This document shows, one piece after another, positions 1 to 8,907 of a stretch of 37,487 bases of DNA. The notes beneath the pieces are model-generated. The model did no database searches and was not told where the DNA came from. It saw only the letters and a list, made by a program, of their open reading frames with translations. Source of the stretch: Leptolyngbyaceae cyanobacterium C42_A2020_001 (GTDB lineage Bacteria; Cyanobacteriota; Cyanobacteriia; Leptolyngbyales; Leptolyngbyaceae). The DNA is taken from contig JACYLN010000125.1 in NCBI GenBank assembly GCA_015272515.1, positions 1 to 37,487 on the forward strand, given 5' to 3'. The position numbers and the translations under genes were made by a program. The first letter of the stretch is position 1, and each line of letters begins with the position of its first letter.

Positions 1-27
1 CTCAATAGCGTTCACTTGTCTCTCATT

Positions 28-804
28 TCAACTTTTTTTTAGAAATGCGCTCTTATCCCCTGCTCTGAGGAATCCGCTGTAGGAAATATCAAAACTAACT
101 TTTGCTGTTGCAGTATAATCGACGCTGGATGAAGTTTGGAGAGCAATCATATCAACCTTCTGTTCGGTTCTTGCTGAAACTGGTCCATTATATTGTCTTG
201 AAACTGTGACTGTTTTTGTTGTAGTCCTACTGTCCGTCCAACCTTGCTCTGCAGAGAAACTTAGCTCAGTCTTTTGATCGACTGTAAATGGGATCTTTAA
301 GCTAAGCGTTGTTTTAATTCCCTGTGTAAATTTATAGGTTGTACTATTTTGCAAAGCCTCAGCAATACTCTTAGAAAAGTTATGTGTTAGTGCGCCAATT
401 GTTGAGGTTTGATTAATTGCTGTAGCAGTATCAAGACGCTCCGGAGTAATTGAATTGCTTCGAGGTGTGCTGTACTTAAATGAAGTTGGGTCAATTGAAA
501 CTTGGAAATTGCTTAAAGTAATAGAGAGACGTGTATCTGCCTTATAGCCAGAAGCATAAGGATCAGCTCCGTTATAACGAAATTTTAGAGTATAGCTAGG
601 CTTCTCTGATGTTCCTGTGTTGAGAATTTCAAAGTCATCACCAACATACTGACTACTTGTCCCCCCTGCATAGGCAAATCCTAGTGCATGAGCAAAATTA
701 GCTAATTGACGAATAACATCTTGATTGTTGGCAACTTGATTGGCTACTTCGCCAATGTTTTTGGCTGTTAAATAAGTTGGTGAAATGGGTGCACTACTAT
801 TCAC
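28..804 (-). CDS. Aerolysin/ETX-MTX2-like beta-pore-forming protein
   Basis: A 258-residue protein rich in Ser, Thr and alternating hydrophobic residues. From about residue 120 onward it has the layout of the ETX/MTX2 (aerolysin-like) pore-forming fold: long Thr/Ser-rich strands, a central segment with KIPFTVDQKTELSFSAEQGW, then TTTKTVTVSRQYNGPVSA and a final strand pair ending FDISYSGF. Such proteins insert an amphipathic hairpin into target membranes as a multimeric barrel. No signal peptide is visible. The only plausible start is GTG at 804, with AGGA six bases upstream; it overlaps the preceding gene by 8 bp. Removing one copy of the 10-bp repeat at 792-811 would fuse this frame to the upstream secreted protein, so this may be the C-terminal half of a split gene. 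The fold assignment is inferred from pattern, not from a search. Confidence 0.7.
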   Translation of the reverse strand: MNSSAPISPTYLTAKNIGEVANQVANNQDVIRQLANFAHALGFAYAGGTSSQYVGDDFEILNTGTSEKPSYTLKFRYNGADPYASGYKADTRLSITLSNFQVSIDPTSFKYSTPRSNSITPERLDTATAINQTSTIGALTHNFSKSIAEALQNSTTYKFTQGIKTTLSLKIPFTVDQKTELSFSAEQGWTDSRTTTKTVTVSRQYNGPVSARTEQKVDMIALQTSSSVDYTATAKVSFDISYSGFLRAGDKSAFLKKS

Positions 805-811
805 TACTATT
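792..811. repeat. 10-bp tandem repeat at gene junction (CACTACTATT x2)
   Basis: Two perfect adjacent copies of CACTACTATT, at 792-801 and 802-811. On the coding strand these read AATAGTAGTG twice. The second copy creates the TAG that ends the upstream gene and the GTG that starts the next one. Ten is not a multiple of three, so copy number sets the reading frame: one copy would join both frames, and two copies split them. Confidence 0.95.
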
Positions 812-1999
812 CCTGATAGCTAAAGTCAGTTCAGATGTACCTTCCCCATCTTGAAGAAAAATATCAGGGCCAGCGCCCTGACCGCTATTACAAGCTCTTC
901 CGAAGGCATCGGAACTTCTTCCTCCGGCAACGTAGTTATCTCGAAAGACTGTATCGAAGGATCGGATCAAAGTAGCACCAGATCTAACGAAAATAGCGCC
1001 ACCTAAAGCCGCACCACCGCCGCCACAGCCAACGCCACGACCATCCCAACCAATACCACCCCACTGACCAGATCCAGCATAAGCCCCCGCTTCACCATTG
1101 GACCCAGGGTTACCAGAGTTCCAATAACTTCTTCCGCCTCCACCGCCGCTGCCACCACCTGCACCATACCCGCCTTTTCCGCCTTTTCCGCCATGCCCAG
1201 CCCGATCTGATTTTGCAAATAGTAGATTTCTCTTGCTACCACCGCCACCGCCACCGCCGCCACCAGTGCCAAAACCTCCTTCTTGACCATCGTCACCTTT
1301 CGCTCCCTTACGGTTTACAGAAGGACCGCCTCTACCACCATTGCCATCTGCTCCGATAGGAGGGAATGATGAGTTAGCAGCAAATGTTATCCCTCCACAG
1401 GTGCCAGCATTCAGTTTGCCACCACGACCTCCGTCTCTGCCACCTTCATAGTAATCGCCACCATTATAAAAATTGCTTTCTACAACGCTGATTCCACCAC
1501 TTGCTCCGTTACCAATAAACTTGACATTGTTATTTAGCTTTACGACTCCTGCATTAACAAATAGTGCTCCACCAGCCCCCAAACCGCCGCCGCCACCATT
1601 TCGCCCTTCGCCACCCTGAGCAAAACCATCCACAAACGTTATCCCAGATATATCAACCTTAGCTCCGTTAATAGCCATGATTTGACAAATACGTTGACCG
1701 CTAATCGTGATGGTTCCATTCCCTTCAAACTTAATATCATTCCCAGCATCCACGATAAGGGGACTGTTGAGAGGAATCGTGCCACTCAGTCCAGTCAAAT
1801 CAATAATGTCTAAACCTGACGATTTACCAGCATCAATAATGGCTTGGCGTAAAGAACCAGTACCACTATCGTTGTTGTTGCTGACTTTAAATGTTGCTGC
1901 AAATGCTTTTGGGTTGAAGCCGGTTATTACGCTGGCAATAGCAGCACTAGTCAGTATTAAGTTGAGAGAACAAGACATCGAATGAGTGTGGTTGTTCAT
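797..1999 (-). CDS. Secreted glycine-rich beta-helix-type protein
   Basis: A 400-residue protein with a signal peptide at about residues 1-34 (hydrophobic LNLILTSAAIASVITG, cleavage near AFA/A). Next comes FKVSNNNDSGTGSLRQAI, the opening motif common to bacterial extracellular parallel beta-helix proteins, and helix-like strands to about residue 130. Residues about 125-345 are extremely glycine-rich, including a run of ten Gly, reminiscent of PGRS-type surface proteins. A short non-Gly tail (AIFVRSGATLIRSFDTVFRDN) resembles a further helix turn. No catalytic residues are recognised. The ATG start at 1999 lacks a clear Shine-Dalgarno. The gene overlaps the aerolysin-like gene by 8 bp, and its last codons lie inside a 10-bp tandem repeat; it may be the secretion and surface half of one ancestral protein. 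Confidence 0.75.
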   Translation of the reverse strand: MNNHTHSMSCSLNLILTSAAIASVITGFNPKAFAATFKVSNNNDSGTGSLRQAIIDAGKSSGLDIIDLTGLSGTIPLNSPLIVDAGNDIKFEGNGTITISGQRICQIMAINGAKVDISGITFVDGFAQGGEGRNGGGGGLGAGGALFVNAGVVKLNNNVKFIGNGASGGISVVESNFYNGGDYYEGGRDGGRGGKLNAGTCGGITFAANSSFPPIGADGNGGRGGPSVNRKGAKGDDGQEGGFGTGGGGGGGGGSKRNLLFAKSDRAGHGGKGGKGGYGAGGGSGGGGGRSYWNSGNPGSNGEAGAYAGSGQWGGIGWDGRGVGCGGGGAALGGAIFVRSGATLIRSFDTVFRDNYVAGGRSSDAFGRACNSGQGAGPDIFLQDGEGTSELTLAIRNSSE

Positions 2000-2121
2000 G
2001 AATGAGTCAGGTCGTTATGATTATCAGAGTCGCGGGTTAGAAACGCCTCAGGTTGCCAGTTAGATTACATCGAGCGTATTTGCACGTTCTTGCAGCGAAT
2101 TGCTGTTTTTGCACAAAATTG

Positions 2122-3063
2122 CTACGACTTGGAAAATTTTTTGGGTGTGACACCTGTGAAGCGTTTAAAGTGGCGATTCAGATGGCTTTGATGGGTGAAG
2201 CCGCAGGCGATCGCCACCTCTGAAATTTCCATCTTGCCGGTTTTCAACAACTGCTTTGCCTGTTCCACTCGCTGCCGAATGATGTATTGGTGCGGCGTTA
2301 ACCCAATTGATTGCTTGAACGATCGGCAGAAATGATAGGGGCTGAGTTGAGCGATCGCCGCTAATTCTTCTAAACTCAACTCCTGGTCTAGATGAGCATT
2401 GATATAGTCAACTACCAGCTTCAGTTGCGTGGGAGACAAGCCACCCGAATGGCGAACAGGCTTATGACTGTGGGCTGAATAGTTCCTCAACAAATGGACT
2501 GCCAGTGCCGTTGCCATCGTCTCTGCATACAGCCTTCCGCCTGGTTTATGGGACTCTAAATCCGCTTTGAGTGCCAGCCCAATTTGAAGAATGAGGGGGT
2601 CGTACAGCGGTTTCTGGGGGAGTAACTCAACCTGATCCACGGCTAATAATTCCGCGGCGTTGCGAGTCAGCAACTCTGGCTTCAAACCGATCGCGAATCC
2701 TTCTTGCGGTTGATTCCACGCTCCCCAGTGGACGTGATGCATGGGCACAAGGGTCATGCCTCTACGCAAAAGCCTTTGCCGCCGCACCCGCCCGTTTGCA
2801 ACCCCTTCGATTTGCCAATCAAGTTGAAAACCTTGTCCAAGCGTCACCGCGATCGCGTAGTGATCAAAACAAAGTTTTGGGGTTTCTCCTGCTGGCTGGG
2901 GATGATGGTAATACTTTAAGCTGATACTGCTCCACCCGGCTTGATCACTGGTTAAACTTGGGTCGTATGTGAGTTGTTCAGAATATCGTGGCGGAGCATC
3001 AGGATCGTCATGGGGCTGGCTTTGTTCAGATCCTGATTGTGAGTTTGAGGGCGATCGCGACAT
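2122..3063 (-). CDS. AraC-family transcriptional regulator
   Basis: A 313-residue regulator with a variable N-terminal domain and a C-terminal AraC/XylS double helix-turn-helix over about the last 100 residues: LSLEELAAIAQLSPYHFCRS, then the second helix pair with EVAIACGFTHQSHLNRHFKR and the family-typical FTGVTPKKF ending. The N-terminal half is beta-rich with His residues (LVPMHHVHWGAW), cupin-like, and probably senses a small ligand. A TTG at 3108 would extend it by 15 residues, but the ATG at 3063 has AGAAGG just upstream and is preferred. It is divergent from trpB with a shared gap of about 295 bp; whether it regulates trpB or the upstream surface protein is unknown. Confidence 0.9.
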   Translation of the reverse strand: MSRSPSNSQSGSEQSQPHDDPDAPPRYSEQLTYDPSLTSDQAGWSSISLKYYHHPQPAGETPKLCFDHYAIAVTLGQGFQLDWQIEGVANGRVRRQRLLRRGMTLVPMHHVHWGAWNQPQEGFAIGLKPELLTRNAAELLAVDQVELLPQKPLYDPLILQIGLALKADLESHKPGGRLYAETMATALAVHLLRNYSAHSHKPVRHSGGLSPTQLKLVVDYINAHLDQELSLEELAAIAQLSPYHFCRSFKQSIGLTPHQYIIRQRVEQAKQLLKTGKMEISEVAIACGFTHQSHLNRHFKRFTGVTPKKFSKS

Positions 3064-3358
3064 TCCTAACCTTCTTTGCTCTACAGGTAAACAGACTTTT
3101 CCCTGCAAAACAATTATTCCTCAATCTTGTTACAGGTGATCAAATTTTGAGGAAGTTCAGTATGAGAAATCCTCTCAAAGGATGAGTGAAAGGACTCCAT
3201 GCGGAGTCAGCGAACAAACGATGTAGGTGGTTGGGCTGAATTACGTGGAGAATAGATTAGCAGCGTAACCCGTGTGAGCGTTGGGTCTCGTATCTCAACC
3301 CAATCTACGCCTCAAATCCCTCCACCATTGTTCTTCTCCCACGACTGACATCGATATA

Positions 3359-4636
3359 ATGAAGGCTGTCCTGCATCCAAAGCCTCTCGTGACTACCACT
3401 CCTATTCGTTCTGGCTCCCAGTTCAACCCGTCCTCTCAGTACCCCGACGCGCAAGGGCGATTTGGCAAGTTTGGCGGCAAATACGTACCCGAAACCTTGA
3501 TGCCAGCCCTGGCAGAACTGGAAGCGGCGTTCCACACCTTCAAGAACGATCCCGACTTTCAGCAAGAACTGACAGGGCTGTTGCGAGACTACGTTGGACG
3601 ACCCAGCCCCCTTTACTTTGCTGAACGACTCACGGCGCACTATGCTCGTCCCGATGGCAGTGGCGCACAGATTTATCTGAAACGGGAAGATCTGAACCAC
3701 ACTGGAGCACACAAGATCAACAATGCTTTAGCCCAGGTGCTACTGGCGAAGCGGATGGGCAAACAGCGTATCATTGCCGAAACTGGAGCCGGACAGCACG
3801 GTGTAGCCACTGCCACAGTTTGTGCGCGATTTGGGCTGAAATGTGTGATTTACATGGGCGTGCATGACATGGAGCGGCAGGCTCTCAACGTGTTTCGGAT
3901 GCGGCTAATGGGGGCGGAAGTTTCTCCAGTGGAATCGGGTACCGGGACATTGAAAGATGCTACCTCTGAAGCCATTCGCGACTGGGTAACTAATGTGGAA
4001 ACCACGCACTACATCCTCGGTTCCGTTGCGGGTCCCCATCCCTATCCCATGCTGGTGCGGGATTTTCATACGGTGATTGGACAAGAAACCCGCCTTCAGT
4101 GCCAGGAAAAATGGGGTGGCTTGCCGGATATTTTGCTGGCATGTGTGGGGGGTGGCTCTAATGCGATGGGGCTGTTCCATGAATTTGTGCCGGAGCCATC
4201 GGTGCGCTTGATTGGCGTGGAAGCGGCGGGACACGGAGTACCCAGCGGCAAACACGCAGCAACTCTAACGGCGGGACGAGTAGGTGTATTGCATGGGGCG
4301 ATGAGCTATCTGCTACAGGATGAAGATGGACAGGTGATTGAACCGCATTCGATCAGTGCCGGGTTGGATTATCCCGGTGTGGGTCCAGAGCATAGCTACC
4401 TGATGGAGTTGGGACGAGCTGAATATTATGGTGTGACGGATGAAGAAGCGATCGCTGCCTTTCAGCGTTTGTCTCAATTGGAAGGGATCATTCCAGCATT
4501 GGAGACTGCCCATGCGATCGCCTACCTGGAAACTCTTTGCCCCCAGCTTTCTGGCAATCCTCGTATCGTGATCAACTGCTCAGGACGGGGAGACAAGGAC
4601 GTGCAAACCGTCGCGAAAGTATTGAATCCTTCTTAA
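3359..4636 (+). CDS. trpB: Tryptophan synthase beta chain
   Basis: A 425-residue TrpB, a pyridoxal-phosphate enzyme that condenses indole with serine to give tryptophan in the cytoplasm. The family signature is intact: [17 protein letters not shown] near the N-terminus, the PLP lysine in HTGAHKINN (K119), [10 protein letters not shown], the phosphate-binding loop GGGSNAMG, and [16 protein letters not shown]. An upstream TTG (3281) gives 26 extra residues with no family resemblance, so the ATG at 3359 was chosen; no strong Shine-Dalgarno is present. Its partner trpA lies on the other strand about 30 kb away, so the two are not one operon here, as is usual in cyanobacteria. Confidence 0.97.
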   Translation: MKAVLHPKPLVTTTPIRSGSQFNPSSQYPDAQGRFGKFGGKYVPETLMPALAELEAAFHTFKNDPDFQQELTGLLRDYVGRPSPLYFAERLTAHYARPDGSGAQIYLKREDLNHTGAHKINNALAQVLLAKRMGKQRIIAETGAGQHGVATATVCARFGLKCVIYMGVHDMERQALNVFRMRLMGAEVSPVESGTGTLKDATSEAIRDWVTNVETTHYILGSVAGPHPYPMLVRDFHTVIGQETRLQCQEKWGGLPDILLACVGGGSNAMGLFHEFVPEPSVRLIGVEAAGHGVPSGKHAATLTAGRVGVLHGAMSYLLQDEDGQVIEPHSISAGLDYPGVGPEHSYLMELGRAEYYGVTDEEAIAAFQRLSQLEGIIPALETAHAIAYLETLCPQLSGNPRIVINCSGRGDKDVQTVAKVLNPS

Positions 4637-4739
4637 GCTCTTAACCGAGTCCCTCAACTTGTTCAAACTTTAATTAGCCTTTAACAGGTGTTTAAGGTTT
4701 GCCCTATTAATGACTTTTTTCTTTGAAGCTGTGAAATAT

Positions 4740-4769
4740 GTACTTTCACGGGTGTTACCGTAAAAGTAC
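4740..4769. repeat. Inverted repeat downstream of trpB
   Basis: GTACTTTCACGG and CCGTAAAAGTAC flank the loop GTGTTA. Eleven of the 12 paired positions match. It lies about 100 bp after the trpB stop and about 65 bp before a possible small gene. No T-tract follows on either strand, so it is as likely to be an operator or RNA hairpin as a terminator. Confidence 0.55.
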
Positions 4770-4833
4770 GCATAGAGGTGCGGAACCGAAAACCGTTAAA
4801 CGCTTGTAGACAACGCTTGTAGGAATAAACTCC

Positions 4834-4968
4834 ATGAAACTAAATCTTTTCGAGCCTTCAATGCATTCGCACACCGAGAATCGGTTGGATCGTATGTTGG
4901 TGAACGCCGTTCTGGCAATGGTTTGGACGTTGGGCAACCCCTTTGGTGATGACCAGTTGTTTGACTGA
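4834..4968 (+). CDS. Possible 44-residue small protein
   Basis: A short frame that starts with ATG after AGGA at a spacing of 9 bases and ends at TGA. The product starts MKLNLFEPSMHSH and has one mildly hydrophobic stretch (MLVNAVLAMVWTLG) that could form an amphipathic or short membrane helix, with an acidic C-terminus. The leader carries two copies of AACGCTTGTAG at 4799-4822. It ends 13 bp before the convergent rarA stop. I recognise no family. It is a candidate on the basis of its ribosome-binding site and of being the only open frame in this gap; it could be chance. Confidence 0.35.
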   Translation: MKLNLFEPSMHSHTENRLDRMLVNAVLAMVWTLGNPFGDDQLFD

Positions 4969-4980
4969 ACCACGATCGCC

Positions 4981-7215
4981 TCAGTTAATTCTGGCGGACA
5001 CAAAAGCGATTGTGCTTTGCCACTTAACTGCTTGATTGCAAAGGTGCTTTGTAAAGCGATCGCGAATTGTAGCAATATCACCTTCATTCAGATAACGACT
5101 GAGGTGATCGGCGTAGGTTAGTTGCTGTGTTCCCTGAGAAAACCACCGTTCGAGCAAAGTAGGTGTGATGAGTCGCTCTGTTTGACTGATCTCTAGTTGA
5201 ATCTCAACTTGCAAGTCAGCCGCTTCCATCAAACGTTGCAAATCTGCCACATCCCAGAGCCATTTCCCCTCTATTGCCTGAGCATAAATGGTTTCTTCCG
5301 CTATCGATAACTGCTGATACACAGCGCTGCTAAGCCAATCAGGATGCAGCAATTGATAAAGCCGCTGAACTCGTTGAGGAATGGCTTCTACCAGAGCTAA
5401 CCGAGTTGGTGCGGGGTGCTTACTCGATTCAAGAATTTGCCCCAGAGTTGCTACTGCCTGGTCTAAACAGGGTGCTCCTGCCAACACATTGCGCCCCAAA
5501 ACCGCATCAAACCGAATTCCGGTGGCTTCTACCGTTAGCAGTTGGGGTAATTCTACCAGGGGCGATCGCAGCACGATGGGGCGAATCAACTCTGGCAATG
5601 CCTGACTTTGTTCAATAAGTGCTTCTGCCTCTTTTGTCGTTTGCACCCAGGCATACACGCCCCCTTCTGGTACTCGTCGAATCGCTTCCCAGGTGAGCAA
5701 ACCACTGCCTGCGTTCAGATCCAGCACCATCTCGTGGCGTTGCAGTTGAACCAGCGAAAAGAGGCGATCGCGAATCGCTGCCCATTGCTCTCCAGCCTGT
5801 CCTAACGTGCGTTGCAGCCAGCGCTCCTGGGCTGAATTGGTGGGGCTAAACGTCAACGCCTCCGCCGGAGCTAACCCCATGTTATCCACCATTGCTGCCA
5901 GTTGCGCCTCTCGGCGTTGTGCCACCTGAGTTTGGATGGTTGCTTCGTAGCCCTGACTGGATGGTTGATAAAACACCTGCCCCTGGAGGCTGGCAGGCAA
6001 ATACTGCTGCTCCACCCAATGATCTCGGTAAGCATGGGGATAGAGGTAACCAGATCCATGCCCAAACCCTTTCTTATCCCGATTGGCATCCCGCAGCGGT
6101 GAAGGCACCTCCGCCTCCCGCTCTTGCTCTACGGCAGATAGCGCATCAAAAAAGCCCATCACGCTATTGGATTTGGGGCAGGTTGCCAGATACAGGGTTG
6201 CCTGCGCCAGTGGATAACGTCCTTCTGGCATCCCCACCCGATCAAAGGTTTCAGCACAGGCATTTACCACCACAACAGCATGGGGATCGGCTAGCCCCAC
6301 ATCTTCTCCCGCCAAAATCAGCAAGCGCCGAAAAATGAAGCGGGGATCTTCGCCTGCATACACCATCCGCGCCAGCCAATACAAGGCAGCATCCGGATCG
6401 GAGCCGCGCACACTCTTGATGAAGGCGCTGATTGTATCAAAGTGGGCATCTCCTTCCTTGTCATAGAGCACTGCCCGCCGCTGAATCGATTCTTCTGCCA
6501 CGTTTAACGTAATGTGAATCGTGCTGTTTGCGTCTGGGCGCGTAGTTTCAACTGCCAATTCCAGCGCATTGAGCAGGGCACGGGCATCGCCGTTGGCAAC
6601 ATTCACTAGATGATCCAGGGCTGTGTTGTCAATCTGCACAGTAAGCCTGCCATAACCCCGGTCTGGGTCGCTCAATGCCTGCTGCACCACCTGCCGCAAT
6701 GCTGCTTCATCCAACGGTTTGAGCTGGAACAGGCGCGATCGCGATACCAGCGCTTTGTTCACTTCAAAATAGGGATTTTCCGTTGTGGCACCAATTAAAA
6801 TCACCGTGCCATTTTCCACCCAGGGCAACAGCGCGTCTTGCTGGGCTTTGTTGAACCGATGCACCTCATCGACGAACAGAATTGTGCGCTGGTCATACAT
6901 TCCCCGTTGGTCTTGAGCGGTGGCGATCGCGTCTCGAATCTCCTTCACCCCTGCCAAAACCGCATTGATCGCAATGAAATGGGCTTTTGTGGTGTTGGCA
7001 ATAATTCGTGCCAGGGTCGTTTTTCCTGTTCCTGGTGGACCGTAAAAAATCAGCGAGGAGAGTTGATCCGCTTGAATCGCCCGTCGCAGCAACCGTCCTG
7101 GACCGATGATCGCATCCTGCCCGACAAACTCATCCAGTGTGCGCGGACGCATTCGGGCAGCGAGGGGAGCCTCGGCTTCAGTAATCTCTTGGCGATGCTG
7201 ATCGAACAGGTTCAT
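4981..7215 (-). CDS. rarA: RarA/MgsA AAA+ ATPase fused to a methyltransferase-like domain
   Basis: A 744-residue fusion. Residues 1 to about 430 are a RarA (MgsA/WRNIP1) replication-fork clamp-loader-like ATPase: Walker A GPPGTGKT at 59-66, Walker B LFVDEVH at 113-119, sensor-1 GATTEN at 142-147, arginine-finger region SRSR, and the C-terminal part with [19 protein letters not shown]. The second half, from about residue 485, resembles a SAM-dependent methyltransferase: motif [14 protein letters not shown] near 497-509, followed by strand-helix repeats. Standalone RarA is about 440 residues; cyanobacteria are known to carry this RarA plus unknown-domain form. The substrate of the second domain is unknown. 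The ATG at 7215 gives the typical MNLFDQ start. Confidence 0.93.
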   Translation of the reverse strand: MNLFDQHRQEITEAEAPLAARMRPRTLDEFVGQDAIIGPGRLLRRAIQADQLSSLIFYGPPGTGKTTLARIIANTTKAHFIAINAVLAGVKEIRDAIATAQDQRGMYDQRTILFVDEVHRFNKAQQDALLPWVENGTVILIGATTENPYFEVNKALVSRSRLFQLKPLDEAALRQVVQQALSDPDRGYGRLTVQIDNTALDHLVNVANGDARALLNALELAVETTRPDANSTIHITLNVAEESIQRRAVLYDKEGDAHFDTISAFIKSVRGSDPDAALYWLARMVYAGEDPRFIFRRLLILAGEDVGLADPHAVVVVNACAETFDRVGMPEGRYPLAQATLYLATCPKSNSVMGFFDALSAVEQEREAEVPSPLRDANRDKKGFGHGSGYLYPHAYRDHWVEQQYLPASLQGQVFYQPSSQGYEATIQTQVAQRREAQLAAMVDNMGLAPAEALTFSPTNSAQERWLQRTLGQAGEQWAAIRDRLFSLVQLQRHEMVLDLNAGSGLLTWEAIRRVPEGGVYAWVQTTKEAEALIEQSQALPELIRPIVLRSPLVELPQLLTVEATGIRFDAVLGRNVLAGAPCLDQAVATLGQILESSKHPAPTRLALVEAIPQRVQRLYQLLHPDWLSSAVYQQLSIAEETIYAQAIEGKWLWDVADLQRLMEAADLQVEIQLEISQTERLITPTLLERWFSQGTQQLTYADHLSRYLNEGDIATIRDRFTKHLCNQAVKWQSTIAFVSARIN

Positions 7216-7330
7216 CGGGATTTTTGGGGGAGCGTGAGATGCGACTTGAGGCTAGGGAATCGGGGATAGAGTGTAAGGAGGCGGTATGTAAGTGACACTA
7301 GAGTAGCGATGCTCATGGTGTTATTGAATC

Positions 7331-8365
7331 ATGGAACTTGCGATAGATGCTTTGCTACAAGAAGCTACTCTCATTGAGAAACTAGATAATGCTACCTGCT
7401 ACTTTCCGCTGGCGAATGGACGGTATGAGGTGAAGCCTGGTTTGATGCCGTTTGGTACAGATTTTGGAAATGGAGTCTGCGATCGCCAAGTGTTTCAAAT
7501 CGATGCGAATTTTGCTCATTATCGCCAGATGAAGCAGCAGGCGCGGGCAGAGCGATTAGAGAAGTATGTGCAAACCTGGAATTACTCGGATGAAGTTGCG
7601 GGCGCGATCGCGCAGTTCATCACGCAGCGTTTGGTACAAGACTACCCGAATTATTTTCAGTTAGGATCACATTCCAATGGGAGTTCCAGCTTTTACAGTC
7701 AACTTACAGGCGAGACGCTGATTCTGGATGCGGCTGGTCGATTACAGCAAGTGCTTTCACCCAAAAACCACCCAACTCCCTCTTACAACTCTGCGCTAGA
7801 TGCTTTAGTCATGCAACTTTAAGAAGATTTGACAGTTGTCAGTCGGGTGGATGAACAGCATTGGGTCAGTGCTATTCACCTCTGCTTTCCCAATCATTGG
7901 TCAGCTGAGGAAAAGATTGGCAAAGATTTCGCTACGGTTCATGCCCCTGTAGCTGGCATGGATGCAATGAATCGACGGGGAGATGCGATCGTTCATACAA
8001 TGATTGCTCATCGGCCTGCGGTGCGCTTTGCCTGGGGGTTGAGCACTGATACGCGCCTGAATCATCACCCCGATCCGCCGTTGCCTATGCCCCGCGATCG
8101 CTGGCAGGGTAGACAATTCAATTCCCAAAACCCTCGATTGTATCTGCGAATTGAACGCCAAGTGATCTGGGGATTGCCTCACGTTAACGCGGCTCTATTC
8201 AGCATTCGCACCTATTTTCGAGACTGTTACCACTTAAAGCAACATTCAGATTTGCGCTCCAGCCTGATTGCTGCATTGGAATCAATGTCCGCCGCATCAC
8301 TTGGATACAAGGGGTTGACCGCAAGCCGAAGCGCAATCTTGACCTGGCTTAAACAGGGTAATTAA
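7331..8365 (+). pseudogene. DUF3445 / heme-dependent oxidative N-demethylase-like, interrupted by in-frame TAA
   Basis: Two frames, 7331-7822 and 7829-8365, lie in the same phase and are separated only by one TAA at 7820-7822. Read through, the product is about 344 residues and resembles the DUF3445 family (heme-dependent oxidative N-demethylase alpha-like). The first part contains YFPLANGRYEVKPGLMPFG and the second HLCFPNHWSAEEKIGKDF, HAPVAGMDAMNRRGDAI and NPRLYLRIERQVIWGLP. The text around the stop reads QL-stop-EDLTVVS, where homologues usually read through with a Gln-like residue, so a CAA to TAA change is the simplest explanation. The second half has no good start of its own (TTG 7829). 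It may be a recent pseudogene, a sequencing error, or a readthrough product. It converges on the next gene with 7 bp between stops. Confidence 0.85.
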
Positions 8366-8372
8366 CCTGCAA

Positions 8373-8627
8373 TTACTGATTACCAGGTTGGGGCAAGGTG
8401 ATGTTGAAATCAGCAGGTAAAACCTGCCCAGTGGTGGCATAGTTATAGCCCAGATAGCCAACACCAGCCATCAGAGCGATCGCCAATAATGCCCCCAAAA
8501 GCCCATCACCAGCACGGGGACGACCTGCCGCCCGGCGATCGCGCACCCCATCGCGATACCCTCTCAAATAATCAGAATTCTCTCCTACGGGTTCTTTTTC
8601 AATCGGTCTGCGTTCGATATTTCTCAT
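8373..8627 (-). CDS. Small single-span membrane protein, unknown function
   Basis: An 84-residue protein with a charged N-terminus (MRNIERRPIEKEPVGENSDY), an Arg-rich stretch (GYRDGVRDRRAAGRPR), one transmembrane segment at about residues 45-67 (LLGALLAIALMAGVGYLGYN) and a short polar, Pro-rich tail. The start is well supported by AGGAGG at 8636-8641, eight bases upstream of the ATG. The charge pattern suggests a cytoplasmic N-terminus. I recognise no named family. It is the first of several small minus-strand genes with good ribosome-binding sites, separated from the next by a 280-bp gap. Confidence 0.8.
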   Translation of the reverse strand: MRNIERRPIEKEPVGENSDYLRGYRDGVRDRRAAGRPRAGDGLLGALLAIALMAGVGYLGYNYATTGQVLPADFNITLPQPGNQ

Positions 8628-8635
8628 GTTGACTT

Positions 8636-8641
8636 CCTCCT
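8636..8641 (-). promoter_or_regulatory. Consensus Shine-Dalgarno for the 84-residue membrane protein
   Basis: AGGAGG on the minus strand, eight bases from the ATG at 8627. This is a full consensus in a window where most genes have weak sites; it fixes the start and suggests efficient translation. Confidence 0.75.
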
Positions 8642-8819
8642 ATTCAACACAATCGCCGTTACACCGATCCTTTGTTTAATCCTAGTCAATGTTTTCTTCG
8701 TCACACTCTCTCAAAAAAGAGATTTTCAAAGTTCTTTTTCTCTATCTTTTGATAGGTAGAGTTCATGCTTGGTAAAGCTTCATATTAAAACGATTTGCCC
8801 TGTGAAGTCAGCATAGACT

Positions 8820-8868
8820 AGCCGTTTGCACTCTTTCTAGATAGCCAATGGAGAGAGTGCAAACAGCT
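8820..8868. repeat. 18-bp inverted repeat, likely terminator hairpin
   Basis: Arms 8820-8837 and 8851-8868 match at 16 of 18 positions around a 13-base loop, with an uninterrupted 11-bp core GTTTGCACTCT/AGAGTGCAAAC. It begins 40 bp downstream of the minus-strand gene ending at 8908. There is no T-run after it on the minus strand, so it may stabilise the 3' end or act as a factor-dependent terminator. Confidence 0.6.
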
Positions 8869-8907
8869 TGTCGCGATTGTAGTCTTCCCTTTGAGCAGCA
8901 ACGCCTA

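Noticed and set aside
1003..1296. 97-codon minus-strand frame inside the glycine-rich gene
   Set aside because: Ala/Val-rich product that arises from GC-rich triplet repeats in another frame; no ribosome-binding site or family resemblance.
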